From the NCBI RefSeq assembly GCF_024979315.1, contig NZ_JANLCK010000016.1, positions 1 to 60,683 on the forward strand: DNA of 60,683 bases. Reading direction: 5' to 3'. This DNA is from Herbiconiux oxytropis (GTDB lineage Bacteria > Actinomycetota > Actinomycetes > Actinomycetales > Microbacteriaceae). Below the pieces are notes generated by a model that saw only the letters and a program-made list of their open reading frames with translations, had not been told where the DNA came from and did not search any database. Positions 42,315-50,884 of this stretch are shown here, piece after piece. A program made the translations under genes and the position numbers. Within the stretch, counting starts at the first letter, position 1; every line of letters begins with the position of its first letter.

Positions 42315-43379
42315 TCATCTCGACGTCAGGAGTCGAATCACTCGTTCGAAGACCCGCTCGAGGTCGGCCGAGGACTTGAGAACCGCGGCCTCGAGGCGGT
42401 TCCGACTCGACTCGGGCTCGGAGATCCGCACGGAGAGGTGCTTCTCGTGACTGTCCTGAACCTTCAGCGGGAGCAGATGCGCCAGCGTCGGCGTGATCTT
42501 GTCGGCGCCATCGTGCCGGTAGGCGATCGGGAACGCGACGTGGCGCAAACCGAAGATCACCGCGTGCAGGCGGTCGCTGAAAACCGTGTGCGCCTTTGAG
42601 TAGATCCGTTCGATCCGTTCGAACTGCTCCGCGTGGGACTCCGTCGTCCAGTCGCAGATCTCGGCGTCGAACTCGGCCGCGAGCATCCGGTGGTTCTCGT
42701 CGTCTCGCCTCACCTGAGTCACGAAGACCGGGACGAGTCCCGCTTCGCGTGTCTGGTCGACGACGTCGGCGAGGACGTCTCGGTTGATGGGCCGATCGCC
42801 GCGGAGGGAGATGACGACGTAACTCCGCTCGGTGTGCGCGGGAGAAGCGGGGATGCCCGAGAGCGCCAGGTCGGGCGCTACTTCGACGGGGAGCCGCAAG
42901 ATCCCGGGGCTCAGCACGTCGCGAGCGACGAATAGGTTCATCAGTCGCACGGACGACCGCAGGATCCGGAGGTCGAGTCGATTCGATCCCCGGATGGCAC
43001 GGCCGAGCGAGACGACCGCGCCTCCAGATGCGCGGGTGAGGACGACATTCCCGAGGCTCGCGAGCGACTTGACGAGATTGCGGCCGCCCTTTGCGGCGAA
43101 CGGGCCGGGTGCGAAGACGAGGTGCGCGCGCCGACGGAGACACGCACCGAGGAACGAGCGGATGAACGCACCTTGGGAGGTGACGACTGTCGCTGTGCTC
43201 GGCAGATCGAATGCACCCAGGTACGACGCGGGCATCCCGCCCGTGAAGACCACGATCGGATTCCCGGCTCGTTTGAAAAGGTCGAGAAGGGCCTGCCGGA
43301 TGGCGATGTCCCCGAGATTGTCGGGTTGGGCCGAGATGCTGCAGAACACGGTTCTCTGCCGACTGCGATCGTTCGTCAC
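42315..43379 (-). CDS. Polysaccharide pyruvyltransferase family protein (second copy)
   Basis: The 354-aa protein of the same family as 39756-40826 has the opening ISAQPDNLGDIAIRQALLD, a glycine-rich region, YVVISLRGDRPINRD and VFSDRLHAVIFGL. The GTG start is set by the 4-base overlap with the flippase stop (GTGA) and by GGAGGCAAGC just upstream; a much longer in-frame reading through the flippase gene is a shadow. The two copies are clearly diverged, which suggests two acceptor sugars or two positions. Confidence 0.88.
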   Translation of the reverse strand: MTNDRSRQRTVFCSISAQPDNLGDIAIRQALLDLFKRAGNPIVVFTGGMPASYLGAFDLPSTATVVTSQGAFIRSFLGACLRRRAHLVFAPGPFAAKGGRNLVKSLASLGNVVLTRASGGAVVSLGRAIRGSNRLDLRILRSSVRLMNLFVARDVLSPGILRLPVEVAPDLALSGIPASPAHTERSYVVISLRGDRPINRDVLADVVDQTREAGLVPVFVTQVRRDDENHRMLAAEFDAEICDWTTESHAEQFERIERIYSKAHTVFSDRLHAVIFGLRHVAFPIAYRHDGADKITPTLAHLLPLKVQDSHEKHLSVRISEPESSRNRLEAAVLKSSADLERVFERVIRLLTSR

Positions 43380-44602
43380 GCTTGCCTCCGGTTGCGCTTG
43401 TTGAACACCAGGAAACTGGTGGTCAGGATGGCACACTGGAGCACGAACGAGCCCGCGAGAGCGATCGCAGCGCCGATCGCTCCGGCGAAGATCGATCCGA
43501 CCGCCACTCCCACCAGGCAGCTGATGGTCGTGATCGTCGAGGTCGTGGCTACGAGGTGCTTGTGGCCCTGCCCCTGGAGCAGGGAGGCGATCAAGGAGAC
43601 CGCGGCGGCGAAGGGGAGTCCCACGAGGACGATCTGGATGACCGGCACCGCGGGCGAATAGGCGGAGCCGAGGGCGAACGGTACGAGCCATGGCATCAGG
43701 ACGAAGAGGATCCCGTAGAGCACGGTCATGATCGCCACGACCACCACTACGGCCTTGACCAACGGCTTGATCGAGTGGGAGTGGGCGCTCGCTCGCGACG
43801 CAGCCGGAAGCAGAACCGTCGAGAGGGAGGTCGGCAGGATCCGCAGCGGGCTCGTGAGCCGGCTCGCCGCGGAGTAGAAACCGGCCTGGGCGGCCCCCGC
43901 GATCGCGCCGGTGACGACGACGTCGAGGTTTCGGGCCTGTGTGGCGACGGAGTGCAGCCAGTACGGCCAGCTCTGGTGGAGGAGCTCGCGGTAGGTGATG
44001 GAGCTGGGGACCGTCACGTGGCGCTTGACGTACCGGTTCGCGAAGAAACTGGAGCCCAGCGCGGCGATCGCGACCGATGTGCAGTATGCCAGGACGGGCT
44101 CGACGCTCAGAACGAGCAGCCCGAGGAAAAGCACGATCGCGGCGGCTCGGCGCACGAGCAGGTTGAACACGTTGATCTTGGCGTCGCCGTCGGCGAAGGC
44201 GACGGTCAGGCGGGTGTCCGCGTTGCGCTCTCCGCTCACCCAGAAGGCGAGGGGGAGCATGAGGAAGTACACGGGGCTGAGTGCGGCGCCCGCGAGTGCG
44301 AGCGCACCCAGTGCGATGATCGTGAGCACGATCGACGAGATCGTGTTGAAGCGCAGTGCCGTGGCCACCGCCCCGCTCTCCCGGTTGGCCGCGCGCTCCC
44401 GCGTGGTGAACGTCGACACCCCCATGTCGATGCCGGTCTGGGCAACGGTGGCGAGCCCGAGCACCGCGGAAAGCAGACCGAACTCGGCCGGAGCGAGATT
44501 CCGCGCGATCAGGATCAGGGAGAGCGCCTGGAGGAGTGCGGCGACGATCCTTCCGGCCGACACCCACGCGAACTGACCGAGGAACGGGCGGGGCTCACTC
44601 AC
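43376..44602 (-). CDS. Lipid-linked oligosaccharide flippase (Wzx-like)
   Basis: The 408-aa protein has about twelve hydrophobic helices and belongs to the polysaccharide biosynthesis/MATE-like flippase family. It begins FLGQFAWVSAGRIVAALLQA and contains RNLAPAEFGLLSAVLGLA, a typical first-helix pattern of this family. It would move undecaprenyl-linked repeat units outward for the polymerase. GTG 44602 overlaps the preceding glycosyltransferase stop by 8 bases; a longer reading into that gene was rejected. Confidence 0.9.
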   Translation of the reverse strand: MSEPRPFLGQFAWVSAGRIVAALLQALSLILIARNLAPAEFGLLSAVLGLATVAQTGIDMGVSTFTTRERAANRESGAVATALRFNTISSIVLTIIALGALALAGAALSPVYFLMLPLAFWVSGERNADTRLTVAFADGDAKINVFNLLVRRAAAIVLFLGLLVLSVEPVLAYCTSVAIAALGSSFFANRYVKRHVTVPSSITYRELLHQSWPYWLHSVATQARNLDVVVTGAIAGAAQAGFYSAASRLTSPLRILPTSLSTVLLPAASRASAHSHSIKPLVKAVVVVVAIMTVLYGILFVLMPWLVPFALGSAYSPAVPVIQIVLVGLPFAAAVSLIASLLQGQGHKHLVATTSTITTISCLVGVAVGSIFAGAIGAAIALAGSFVLQCAILTTSFLVFNKRNRRQA

Positions 44603-45788
44603 CGGCGGTTCCCTGGGCGCGCGCGACCGGGCGTGCGCCGGTGCGGCGCTCGTGCAGTTCCAGGCCCGCCAGGATGCCGGTGACGAAGTTCTCCGCACTC
44701 CGCTCGGCGGAGTAGAGCAGCCCGTCCGCGGCGGCGCGGGCCTTCAGGGCGTCGAGCCTGCCCTTGTCGGCCAGGATCTCGACGATCCCGGCTGCGTAGC
44801 TCGCCTCGTCGTCGGCCGTCCAGACGGAGTTCTCCTTGTCGAGGTACTCGGCTTCCGGGGCATGGAAGGGGTAGTCCGTCGTCACGAGGGGGATGCCCAG
44901 AGCCAGGGAATCGACGGCGACGAGACCGACACGACCGGGAATCAGGATGAGGTCCACGAGGTTCGAGGCGAGCGCCAGCTCGTCGATCTCGAGCCGTCCT
45001 GCAAGACGCACATAGTCGCGCTTCGCGGCCTCGGCGGCGACGTACTCGTCCAAGGGGCCTGCTCCTGCCAGGAGCAGGACGAAACCCGGCCGGGACTTCT
45101 TGATCAGGTCGGCTGCCTCGAACAGGAAGGGCAGTCGCTTCGGGACATCGAAGGCGCCCACGAAGAGCGCGACCTCAGCGTCATCGCTGATGTCGAGTCG
45201 CCGGCGGAAGGCTTCGATGTCGGCGGGGCTCGCGCCCGACCTCCCCTCTCGGAGGCGCACGGTGTCCGTCGTGTTCACGACGGTCGAGAGCTTCTCGCGC
45301 GGCACGCCCGCCTCCACGAGATGCTCGGCACCCTGCTGGGTGTAGGTGAAGACGTGCGTGGCGCGCGTGCAGAGCCAGCCCTCCAGGCGCCCGTCCACCG
45401 CGTTGTTGCCCGCGGTGTAGTTGCGGCCGTGGCCCCACAGCATCATGTTGATGTTCTTGTCCGCCGCCAGCTGGTACGTCTCGAGGCTCGAGCTCGCCAG
45501 CCCGGTGACGACCGCTCGCACGCGCTTCGCATCCCGGTAGACCGGCCGGAAGGTGACGTTTCGACGACGGATCGAGAGACGGTGCTGCTTGATGGGAACG
45601 CTCCAGGAGCCGGTCACCGAGTTGCGCCGGGACGCGACGATGCCCTTGGGCTGAGCGTGCCAGACCTCGAGCTCCAGGCCTTCCTGTTTGAGTCTCCGGG
45701 CGATGGCGTCGAAGAGTCCGCGCCGGTATGACGGGACGAAGGGTTGGATGAACGCGATCACGTTCGGCCGGCTGGTGTCTCGCTTCAC
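44595..45788 (-). CDS. Glycosyltransferase family 4 (first copy)
   Basis: The 397-aa GT-B enzyme has an N-terminal acceptor domain (PFVPSYRRGLFDAIARRL) and a C-terminal nucleotide-sugar domain with ALFVGAFDVPKRLPFLFEA, LLLAGAGPLDEYV and the E-x7-E-like region around LIPGRVGLVAVDSLALGIPL. The GTG start is supported by GGAGAGACC and by the 4-base overlap with the upstream gene. It adds one sugar of the repeat unit; specificity is not deducible. Confidence 0.9.
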   Translation of the reverse strand: MKRDTSRPNVIAFIQPFVPSYRRGLFDAIARRLKQEGLELEVWHAQPKGIVASRRNSVTGSWSVPIKQHRLSIRRRNVTFRPVYRDAKRVRAVVTGLASSSLETYQLAADKNINMMLWGHGRNYTAGNNAVDGRLEGWLCTRATHVFTYTQQGAEHLVEAGVPREKLSTVVNTTDTVRLREGRSGASPADIEAFRRRLDISDDAEVALFVGAFDVPKRLPFLFEAADLIKKSRPGFVLLLAGAGPLDEYVAAEAAKRDYVRLAGRLEIDELALASNLVDLILIPGRVGLVAVDSLALGIPLVTTDYPFHAPEAEYLDKENSVWTADDEASYAAGIVEILADKGRLDALKARAAADGLLYSAERSAENFVTGILAGLELHERRTGARPVARAQGTAGE

Positions 45789-46927
45789 GGTCTCTCCTGG
45801 GCTGCGGGGGCGCCTGCGGCGGTTCTGTACACGGATTCGAGCTGGCGCACGACCGCGACGATCGAGAACGTCTCGGTCACGGTGCGCCTCGCGTTGGCGC
45901 CCATCTCCTCGCGGAGAGCTGTGTTCGACAGGAGGCGGGACGTGGCGGCGGTCAGGGCGTCGAGCGAGCCGTCGGTCACGAGACCGGCGTTTGCCTCGGT
46001 GACGGCATCTGCCAAACCGTTGCTGGACGTGATTACGACCGGGAGAGCCAGGGACATCGCTTCGAGGATCGACATCGAGACGATCTCGCCCACCGACGGC
46101 AGCACGTAGACCGACGCTCGCCGCATCCTGTCGAGGGTCTGCTCCGGGGGGAGTGCGCCCTCCCACGCCACCGTGCCGGCGAGGCCGTGCTCGGCGATGA
46201 GCCTCGTCACCTCGGGCCCATCGCCCTCATCGGGACCCACGATGGTGAAGGTCGCGTTGAAACCGGCTGCACGCAGCTCTCGCGCCATCTCCACGAACTG
46301 CGGCGCACGCTTTCGGGGGTGGAGCCGAGCTAGGAAGAGCACCTCGATCGAAGGCCCCGTCGGGTCTCGGGGCTCGGGGACATCCACCCCGTTCGTGATC
46401 GGCGTCAGAGGCAGGCGCACCCCGGCCACCGCATCGAGACTCTCGGACTCGAGCGGCGTGAGGGGGAGGACGCGGGCGGCAGCGCGCAGCAGACGACGGG
46501 TAAAGACACGATCGATGATCCCGGCTAGGGGATTCCCCGACTCGTCGATCATGCCGTGGGGCTGCACGACCAGGGCGACCTTCTGGCGCACGACGAGCGC
46601 CGCTGCGGGGAGCGTGATGAGATCGCGGGCCATGTGCACGTGCACGACATCGGCCGAGGGCAGCCTCGACTTCAGGTAGCTCTGCAGACCGGGTGAGGCG
46701 AGACCTGCGAAGCCCGTCTTCGGAACGATCGACCGGACGGGGAAGAGCCTGACCGGCACCCCCTGGATCTCGGTCGGAGGCGCGCCGTCGAACCCTCGGG
46801 CGCCGGCGATCAGCTCGACCTCGTGCCCTTGGTGAGCCAGTTCCGCCAATTGGTTCAGCGCGACACGGATGGGGCCCCCGTAGGCGCCATCAGGAGTGAC
46901 GATAGTCGCGACGTGGAGAATCCTCAT
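45785..46927 (-). CDS. Glycosyltransferase family 4 (second copy)
   Basis: The 380-aa GT-B enzyme has N-terminal VTPDGAYGGPIRVALNQLAE and C-terminal EVLFLARLHPRKRAPQFVEM, FTIVGPDEGDGPEV and LPSVGEIVSMSILEAMSLAL, the last being the family's donor-binding motif. It starts 7 bases after the acetyltransferase stop and overlaps the next glycosyltransferase by 4 bases. Confidence 0.93.
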   Translation of the reverse strand: MRILHVATIVTPDGAYGGPIRVALNQLAELAHQGHEVELIAGARGFDGAPPTEIQGVPVRLFPVRSIVPKTGFAGLASPGLQSYLKSRLPSADVVHVHMARDLITLPAAALVVRQKVALVVQPHGMIDESGNPLAGIIDRVFTRRLLRAAARVLPLTPLESESLDAVAGVRLPLTPITNGVDVPEPRDPTGPSIEVLFLARLHPRKRAPQFVEMARELRAAGFNATFTIVGPDEGDGPEVTRLIAEHGLAGTVAWEGALPPEQTLDRMRRASVYVLPSVGEIVSMSILEAMSLALPVVITSSNGLADAVTEANAGLVTDGSLDALTAATSRLLSNTALREEMGANARRTVTETFSIVAVVRQLESVYRTAAGAPAAQERP

Positions 46928-46934
46928 CCGCCGG

Positions 46935-47537
46935 TCAGATGCCTTCGCGTGACGAGGGGAACCGCGAACCGAGCTTTCGGGTGGGGGCCTTTCCCACCAC
47001 GGTGTTGGGCGCGATGTCCTCGTTCACGACAGTCATCGGGCCGACGAGCGCTGATCGGCCGATGGTCACTCCGCCGAGCACCATGCACCTCGACGTCACC
47101 CAGGCTCCGTCCTCGATCGTGATCGGCTTCGTGATGAGAGCCATGTCGCGGCGGTGTGCGTGGCTGCCGGTGGTGAGCATCGTCTCCTGTGAGACCACGA
47201 CGTCGGAACCGATGTGGATGTGGTCCTGATTGTGGAACCAGACTCCCTCGCCGATCCAGCTGCGATCGCCGATGTGGAGCTTCCACGGGAACTTCACCCT
47301 CGTGCGAGGCCGGAAGACCACGTTCTCGCCAATGTCGGCGCCGAAGGCGCGGAGGACCTTAACGCGGAGACCGGAGCTGATCTGCCAGGCATTGGTCACG
47401 AAGACGAGCTCCGCGATCGCCCACAGATACACGACGAATTTCGGGCGATCCCAGGCCGCGCGCTCACCCGGAGCTGCTGATAGATCGATGACCGGGACGT
47501 CAGCGTCTAGGTTTCGACCAGTGTTGTCGCTCGTCAC
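46935..47537 (-). CDS. Hexapeptide-repeat O-acetyltransferase, WcaF-like
   Basis: The 200-aa protein has an N-terminal segment (WDRPKFVVYLWAIAELVFV) typical of colanic-acid WcaF acetyltransferases, followed by left-handed beta-helix hexapeptide repeats (about residues 80-190). The catalytic-type His lies in TTGSHAHRRDM, and the end reads NTVVGKAPTRKLG. It would transfer acetyl from acetyl-CoA to a sugar of the repeat unit in the cytoplasm. GTG start with CGGAGA upstream. It is the first gene of the minus-strand operon, divergent from the WcaI-like gene. Confidence 0.9.
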   Translation of the reverse strand: MTSDNTGRNLDADVPVIDLSAAPGERAAWDRPKFVVYLWAIAELVFVTNAWQISSGLRVKVLRAFGADIGENVVFRPRTRVKFPWKLHIGDRSWIGEGVWFHNQDHIHIGSDVVVSQETMLTTGSHAHRRDMALITKPITIEDGAWVTSRCMVLGGVTIGRSALVGPMTVVNEDIAPNTVVGKAPTRKLGSRFPSSREGI

Positions 47538-47573
47538 TGCATTCTCCGTTGCAAGTTGGAAACACGGTAGCGC

Positions 47574-47579
47574 TATGGT
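47574..47579 (+). promoter_or_regulatory. -10 element of a leaderless promoter
   Basis: TATGGT lies 6 bases before the GTG at 47586, with TTGCAA at 47549-47554 as a possible -35 (19-base spacer). The divergent operon starts only 48 bp away. Confidence 0.5.
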
Positions 47580-47585
47580 CGTCGC

Positions 47586-48830
47586 GTGACTGAAAGTGCA
47601 CTGCGTATCGCCATCCTAGGGCTCAACTACGCACCTGAGCCAACGGGCAACGCCCCGTACACGGCATCACTTGCCGAGGGCCTCGTGCAGCGCGGCCACG
47701 CCGTGCGCGTCGTCACATCGCACCCCCACTACCCCGAGTGGAGGATCCGTGAGGGGTACGGGCAGTGGTCGAACAGCGAAGCCATGAACGGGGTCCCCGT
47801 CACGCGTCTCCGGCACTACGTCCCCCGCAAGCCGAACGGCGTCCAGCGGCTCATCTCCGAGCTGTCTTTCGGCGCGCGCCTGCTCTTCGCGCGCTGGGGC
47901 CGGCCCGATGTCGTCCTCCTCGTGTCGCCGGCGCTCGTGTCGTCGTGGATCGCACTCAACCGCATCCGGATCGGTCGCCGGCGCCCCGCCGTGGCGATCT
48001 GGGTGCAGGACCTCTACAGTCTCGGGATCGCCGAGACCGGTGACGGTGGAGGTGTGGCCGAGCGGGTGCTCACGGCCATCGAGTCGAACACCTTCCGCCG
48101 CGTCGACGGCGTCGCTGTGATCCACCAACGTTTCGCCGACCACGCCGCGCGGCGGCTCGGAGCGGCCCCGGAATCCGTCGAGGTCATCCGCAACTGGACC
48201 CATCTCCCGCCTGCTCCTGTGATCGACCGCGCCGCCACCCGGAGAGCACTCGGCTGGAGCGATTCCGAGACGATCGTGCTGCACGCCGGGAACATGGGCA
48301 AGAAGCAGGGCCTCCGCAACGTCGTCGACAGTGCTCGGCTGGCGGACAGCCGTGGGGAGAACGTGCGTTTCGTGCTGATGGGCGGTGGAAATCAGAAGGA
48401 GATGCTTCAGGAGGCCGCGAACGGCGTGGAGCGCATCCAGTTCATCGAGCCGCTCCCCAACGACGAGTTCCAGGCGGCGCTCGCCGCAGCGGATGTCCTG
48501 CTCGTCAACGAACTGCCCGGGCTCGCCGAGATGGCCGTTCCGAGCAAGCTGACGTCGTACTTCAGCACCGGACGTCCGGTGGTCGCTGCGACGGACGAAG
48601 GAAGCGTCACCGCGGGCGAGATCACGGCGTCGGGAGGAGGAGAGAGGGTCGACGCGGGTGCGCCGGCTCAGCTCCTGGACGCGGCGATACGGCTCGGAAG
48701 CGACCCGTCGACGGCCGACGAGATGGGCGAGCGGGGAATGAAGTACCGCCACGAGGTGCTTTCCTCTGAGTCGGCGCTTGATCACTATGCTGAATGGATT
48801 GTTGGCCTGGCGACGGAGCGTAGCCGTTAG
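47586..48830 (+). CDS. Glycosyltransferase family 4, WcaI-like
   Basis: The 414-aa enzyme opens with the signature of WcaI/WbuB-type transferases (ILGLNYAPEPTGNAPYTASL) and continues VVTSHPHYPEWRI and LRHYVPRKPNGVQRLISELS. The donor-binding half contains VLHAGNMGKKQGLRNVVDSA and ADVLLVNELPGLAEMAVPSK. In colanic acid synthesis WcaI works next to the GDP-fucose genes, and here gmd and the fucose synthase gene follow directly. Leaderless GTG start. Confidence 0.9.
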   Translation: MTESALRIAILGLNYAPEPTGNAPYTASLAEGLVQRGHAVRVVTSHPHYPEWRIREGYGQWSNSEAMNGVPVTRLRHYVPRKPNGVQRLISELSFGARLLFARWGRPDVVLLVSPALVSSWIALNRIRIGRRRPAVAIWVQDLYSLGIAETGDGGGVAERVLTAIESNTFRRVDGVAVIHQRFADHAARRLGAAPESVEVIRNWTHLPPAPVIDRAATRRALGWSDSETIVLHAGNMGKKQGLRNVVDSARLADSRGENVRFVLMGGGNQKEMLQEAANGVERIQFIEPLPNDEFQAALAAADVLLVNELPGLAEMAVPSKLTSYFSTGRPVVAATDEGSVTAGEITASGGGERVDAGAPAQLLDAAIRLGSDPSTADEMGERGMKYRHEVLSSESALDHYAEWIVGLATERSR

Positions 48831-48863
48831 GCTCCGCTTGTTGCGACACACATTGGGGACACT

Positions 48864-49895
48864 GTGACGAAACGAGCATTCATTACGGGCATCACGGGCC
48901 AGGACGGCTCGTACTTGGCCGAACTGCTTCTGGCCAAGGGCTATGAGGTCCATGGCCTCATTCGCCGGGCATCGACCTTCAACACGTCTCGGATCGACCA
49001 CCTCTACGTCGACCCGCATGATCCGTCGGCAAAGCTCTTCCTGCACTACGGCGATCTCAGCGACGGAGCCCGCCTCGTGACGCTGCTCTCGCAGATCCGT
49101 CCGGACGAGGTCTACAACCTCGCCGCTCAGTCGCACGTCCGGGTCTCGTTCGACGAGCCGGAGCACACGGCCGACACCACCGGCACGGGCACGATCCGCC
49201 TTCTCGAGGCGGTCCGGCTCGCCGGGATCGACACCAAGTTCTACCAGGCGTCGTCGTCGGAGCTCTACGGTGCGACGCCCCCGCCGCAGAACGAGCAGAC
49301 CCCCTTCTACCCCCGGTCGCCGTACGGCGCGGCCAAGCTCTACAGCTTCTGGATCACCAAGAACTACCGCGAGGCGTACGACATGTTCGCGGTGAACGGG
49401 ATCCTGTTCAACCACGAGTCCCCTCGCCGCGGCGAGACGTTCGTGACGCGCAAGATCACGCGGGCCGTCGCCGCCATCAAGGCGGGCACCCAGGACCACG
49501 TGTACCTCGGCAACCTCGACGCCATTCGTGACTGGGGCTATGCGGCCGAGTACGTCGAGGGCATGTGGCGGATGCTGCAGGCCGACGAGCCCGACGACTT
49601 CGTGCTGGCGACGGGCGGCAACTTCACGGTGCGCCACTTCCTCGAGACCGCGTTCTCGCACGCCGGGCTCGACTGGGAGAAGCACGTGCGGTTCGACGAG
49701 CGCTACCTCCGGCCCACCGAGGTCGACGCCCTCGTGGGGGACGCCTCCAAGGCCAAGGAGAAGCTCGGCTGGAAGGCCACCGTCGACACGGCCGAGCTCG
49801 CGCGCATCATGGTCGACGCCGATATCGCCGCTCTCGAGCACGCCGGCAAGCCGTGGATCGATCAGGTGAAGCTCGCGAGCTGGGGCACCGCGTGA
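48864..49895 (+). CDS. gmd: GDP-mannose 4,6-dehydratase
   Basis: The 343-aa short-chain dehydrogenase-fold enzyme converts GDP-mannose to GDP-4-keto-6-deoxymannose. It has the NADP site [20 protein letters not shown], then [16 protein letters not shown], the catalytic region [19 protein letters not shown], Tyr-x3-Lys in SPYGAAK, and [19 protein letters not shown]. All are hallmarks of Gmd. GTG start after TTGGGGACACT. The stop overlaps the GDP-fucose synthase GTG (GTGA). Confidence 0.96.
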   Translation: MTKRAFITGITGQDGSYLAELLLAKGYEVHGLIRRASTFNTSRIDHLYVDPHDPSAKLFLHYGDLSDGARLVTLLSQIRPDEVYNLAAQSHVRVSFDEPEHTADTTGTGTIRLLEAVRLAGIDTKFYQASSSELYGATPPPQNEQTPFYPRSPYGAAKLYSFWITKNYREAYDMFAVNGILFNHESPRRGETFVTRKITRAVAAIKAGTQDHVYLGNLDAIRDWGYAAEYVEGMWRMLQADEPDDFVLATGGNFTVRHFLETAFSHAGLDWEKHVRFDERYLRPTEVDALVGDASKAKEKLGWKATVDTAELARIMVDADIAALEHAGKPWIDQVKLASWGTA

Positions 49896-50872
49896 CCGCC
49901 ACCGATTCGGTCGAGTTCACCGCTCGCGAGCTCGACCGGCACGCGCCCTTCTACGTCGCGGGGCACCGGGGACTCGTCGGTTCTGCGATCTGGCGCAAGC
50001 TCGAGGCCGAGGGCTTCGACAACCTCGTCGGCCGCACGTCGAGCGAGCTCGATCTCAAGGACCGCTCGGCGGTCTTCGACTTCTTCCGCGAGACCAAGCC
50101 CACGAACGTCGTGCTCGCCGCGGCCAAGGTCGGCGGCATCCTCGCCAACTCCACCTACCCCGTGGACTTCCTCAGCGAGAACATGCAGATCCAGGTCAAC
50201 GTGCTCGACGCAGCCCTCGAGGCCGGAGTCGACCGGCTCCTCTTCCTCGGCTCGTCCTGCATCTACCCGAAGTTCGCCGAGCAGCCGATCCGCGAGGACT
50301 CGCTCCTCACCGGGCACCTCGAGGAGACGAACGACGCCTACGCGATCGCCAAGATCGCGGGCATCCTCCAGATCCAGGCGGTGCGACGCCAGTACGGCAA
50401 GCCGTGGATCTCCGCGATGCCGACCAACCTGTACGGGCCCGGCGACAACTTCTCGCCGAAGGGCTCGCACGTGCTGCCCGCCCTTATCCGGCGCTACGAC
50501 GAGGCGGCGAAATCCGGTGCCGAGGTCGTGACCAACTGGGGAACCGGCACCCCTCGGCGCGAATTCCTGCACGTCGACGACATGGCGGCCGCCTGCCTGC
50601 ACCTGATGGAGCACTACGACGGGCCCGCCCAGGTGAACGTGGGCACGGGGACCGACGTGACTATCAAGGAGATCGCCGAGACGATCGGGCAGGTCGTCGG
50701 CTTCGAAGGCCGAACCGAGTGGGACACGACGAAGCCCGACGGCACTCCGCAGAAGCTGCTCGACGTCTCGAAGCTCGCCGACGCAGGCTGGACCTCGAAG
50801 ATCGACCTCGAGTCGGGCCTGCGCTCGACCGTCGAGTGGTACCGCACGCACGTCGACTCCATCCGCGAATAG
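49892..50872 (+). CDS. fcl: GDP-L-fucose synthase
   Basis: The 326-aa epimerase-reductase turns the Gmd product into GDP-L-fucose with NADPH. It has [17 protein letters not shown] (cofactor site), [33 protein letters not shown] and Tyr-x3-Lys in [11 protein letters not shown] 49892 is set by the 4-base overlap with gmd; longer in-frame readings into gmd were rejected. Together with gmd it shows that L-fucose is a component of the polymer. Confidence 0.96.
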   Translation: MTATDSVEFTARELDRHAPFYVAGHRGLVGSAIWRKLEAEGFDNLVGRTSSELDLKDRSAVFDFFRETKPTNVVLAAAKVGGILANSTYPVDFLSENMQIQVNVLDAALEAGVDRLLFLGSSCIYPKFAEQPIREDSLLTGHLEETNDAYAIAKIAGILQIQAVRRQYGKPWISAMPTNLYGPGDNFSPKGSHVLPALIRRYDEAAKSGAEVVTNWGTGTPRREFLHVDDMAAACLHLMEHYDGPAQVNVGTGTDVTIKEIAETIGQVVGFEGRTEWDTTKPDGTPQKLLDVSKLADAGWTSKIDLESGLRSTVEWYRTHVDSIRE

Positions 50873-50884
50873 GGCAGGGAACGC

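Noticed and set aside
40539-42599. 686-codon plus-strand frame across the pyruvyltransferase and F420-like genes
   Set aside because: It spans several real genes on the other strand and encodes only Val/Asp/Gly-rich low-complexity sequence.
42315-44567. Single 750-codon minus-strand gene joining the flippase region and the second pyruvyltransferase
   Set aside because: The upstream part is out of frame with the flippase and low complexity; the GTG at 43379, with ribosome site and 4-base overlap, gives a normal-length pyruvyltransferase.
47667-49841. 724-codon minus-strand frame opposite the WcaI-like and gmd genes
   Set aside because: Antisense shadow; both plus-strand genes have decisive motifs.
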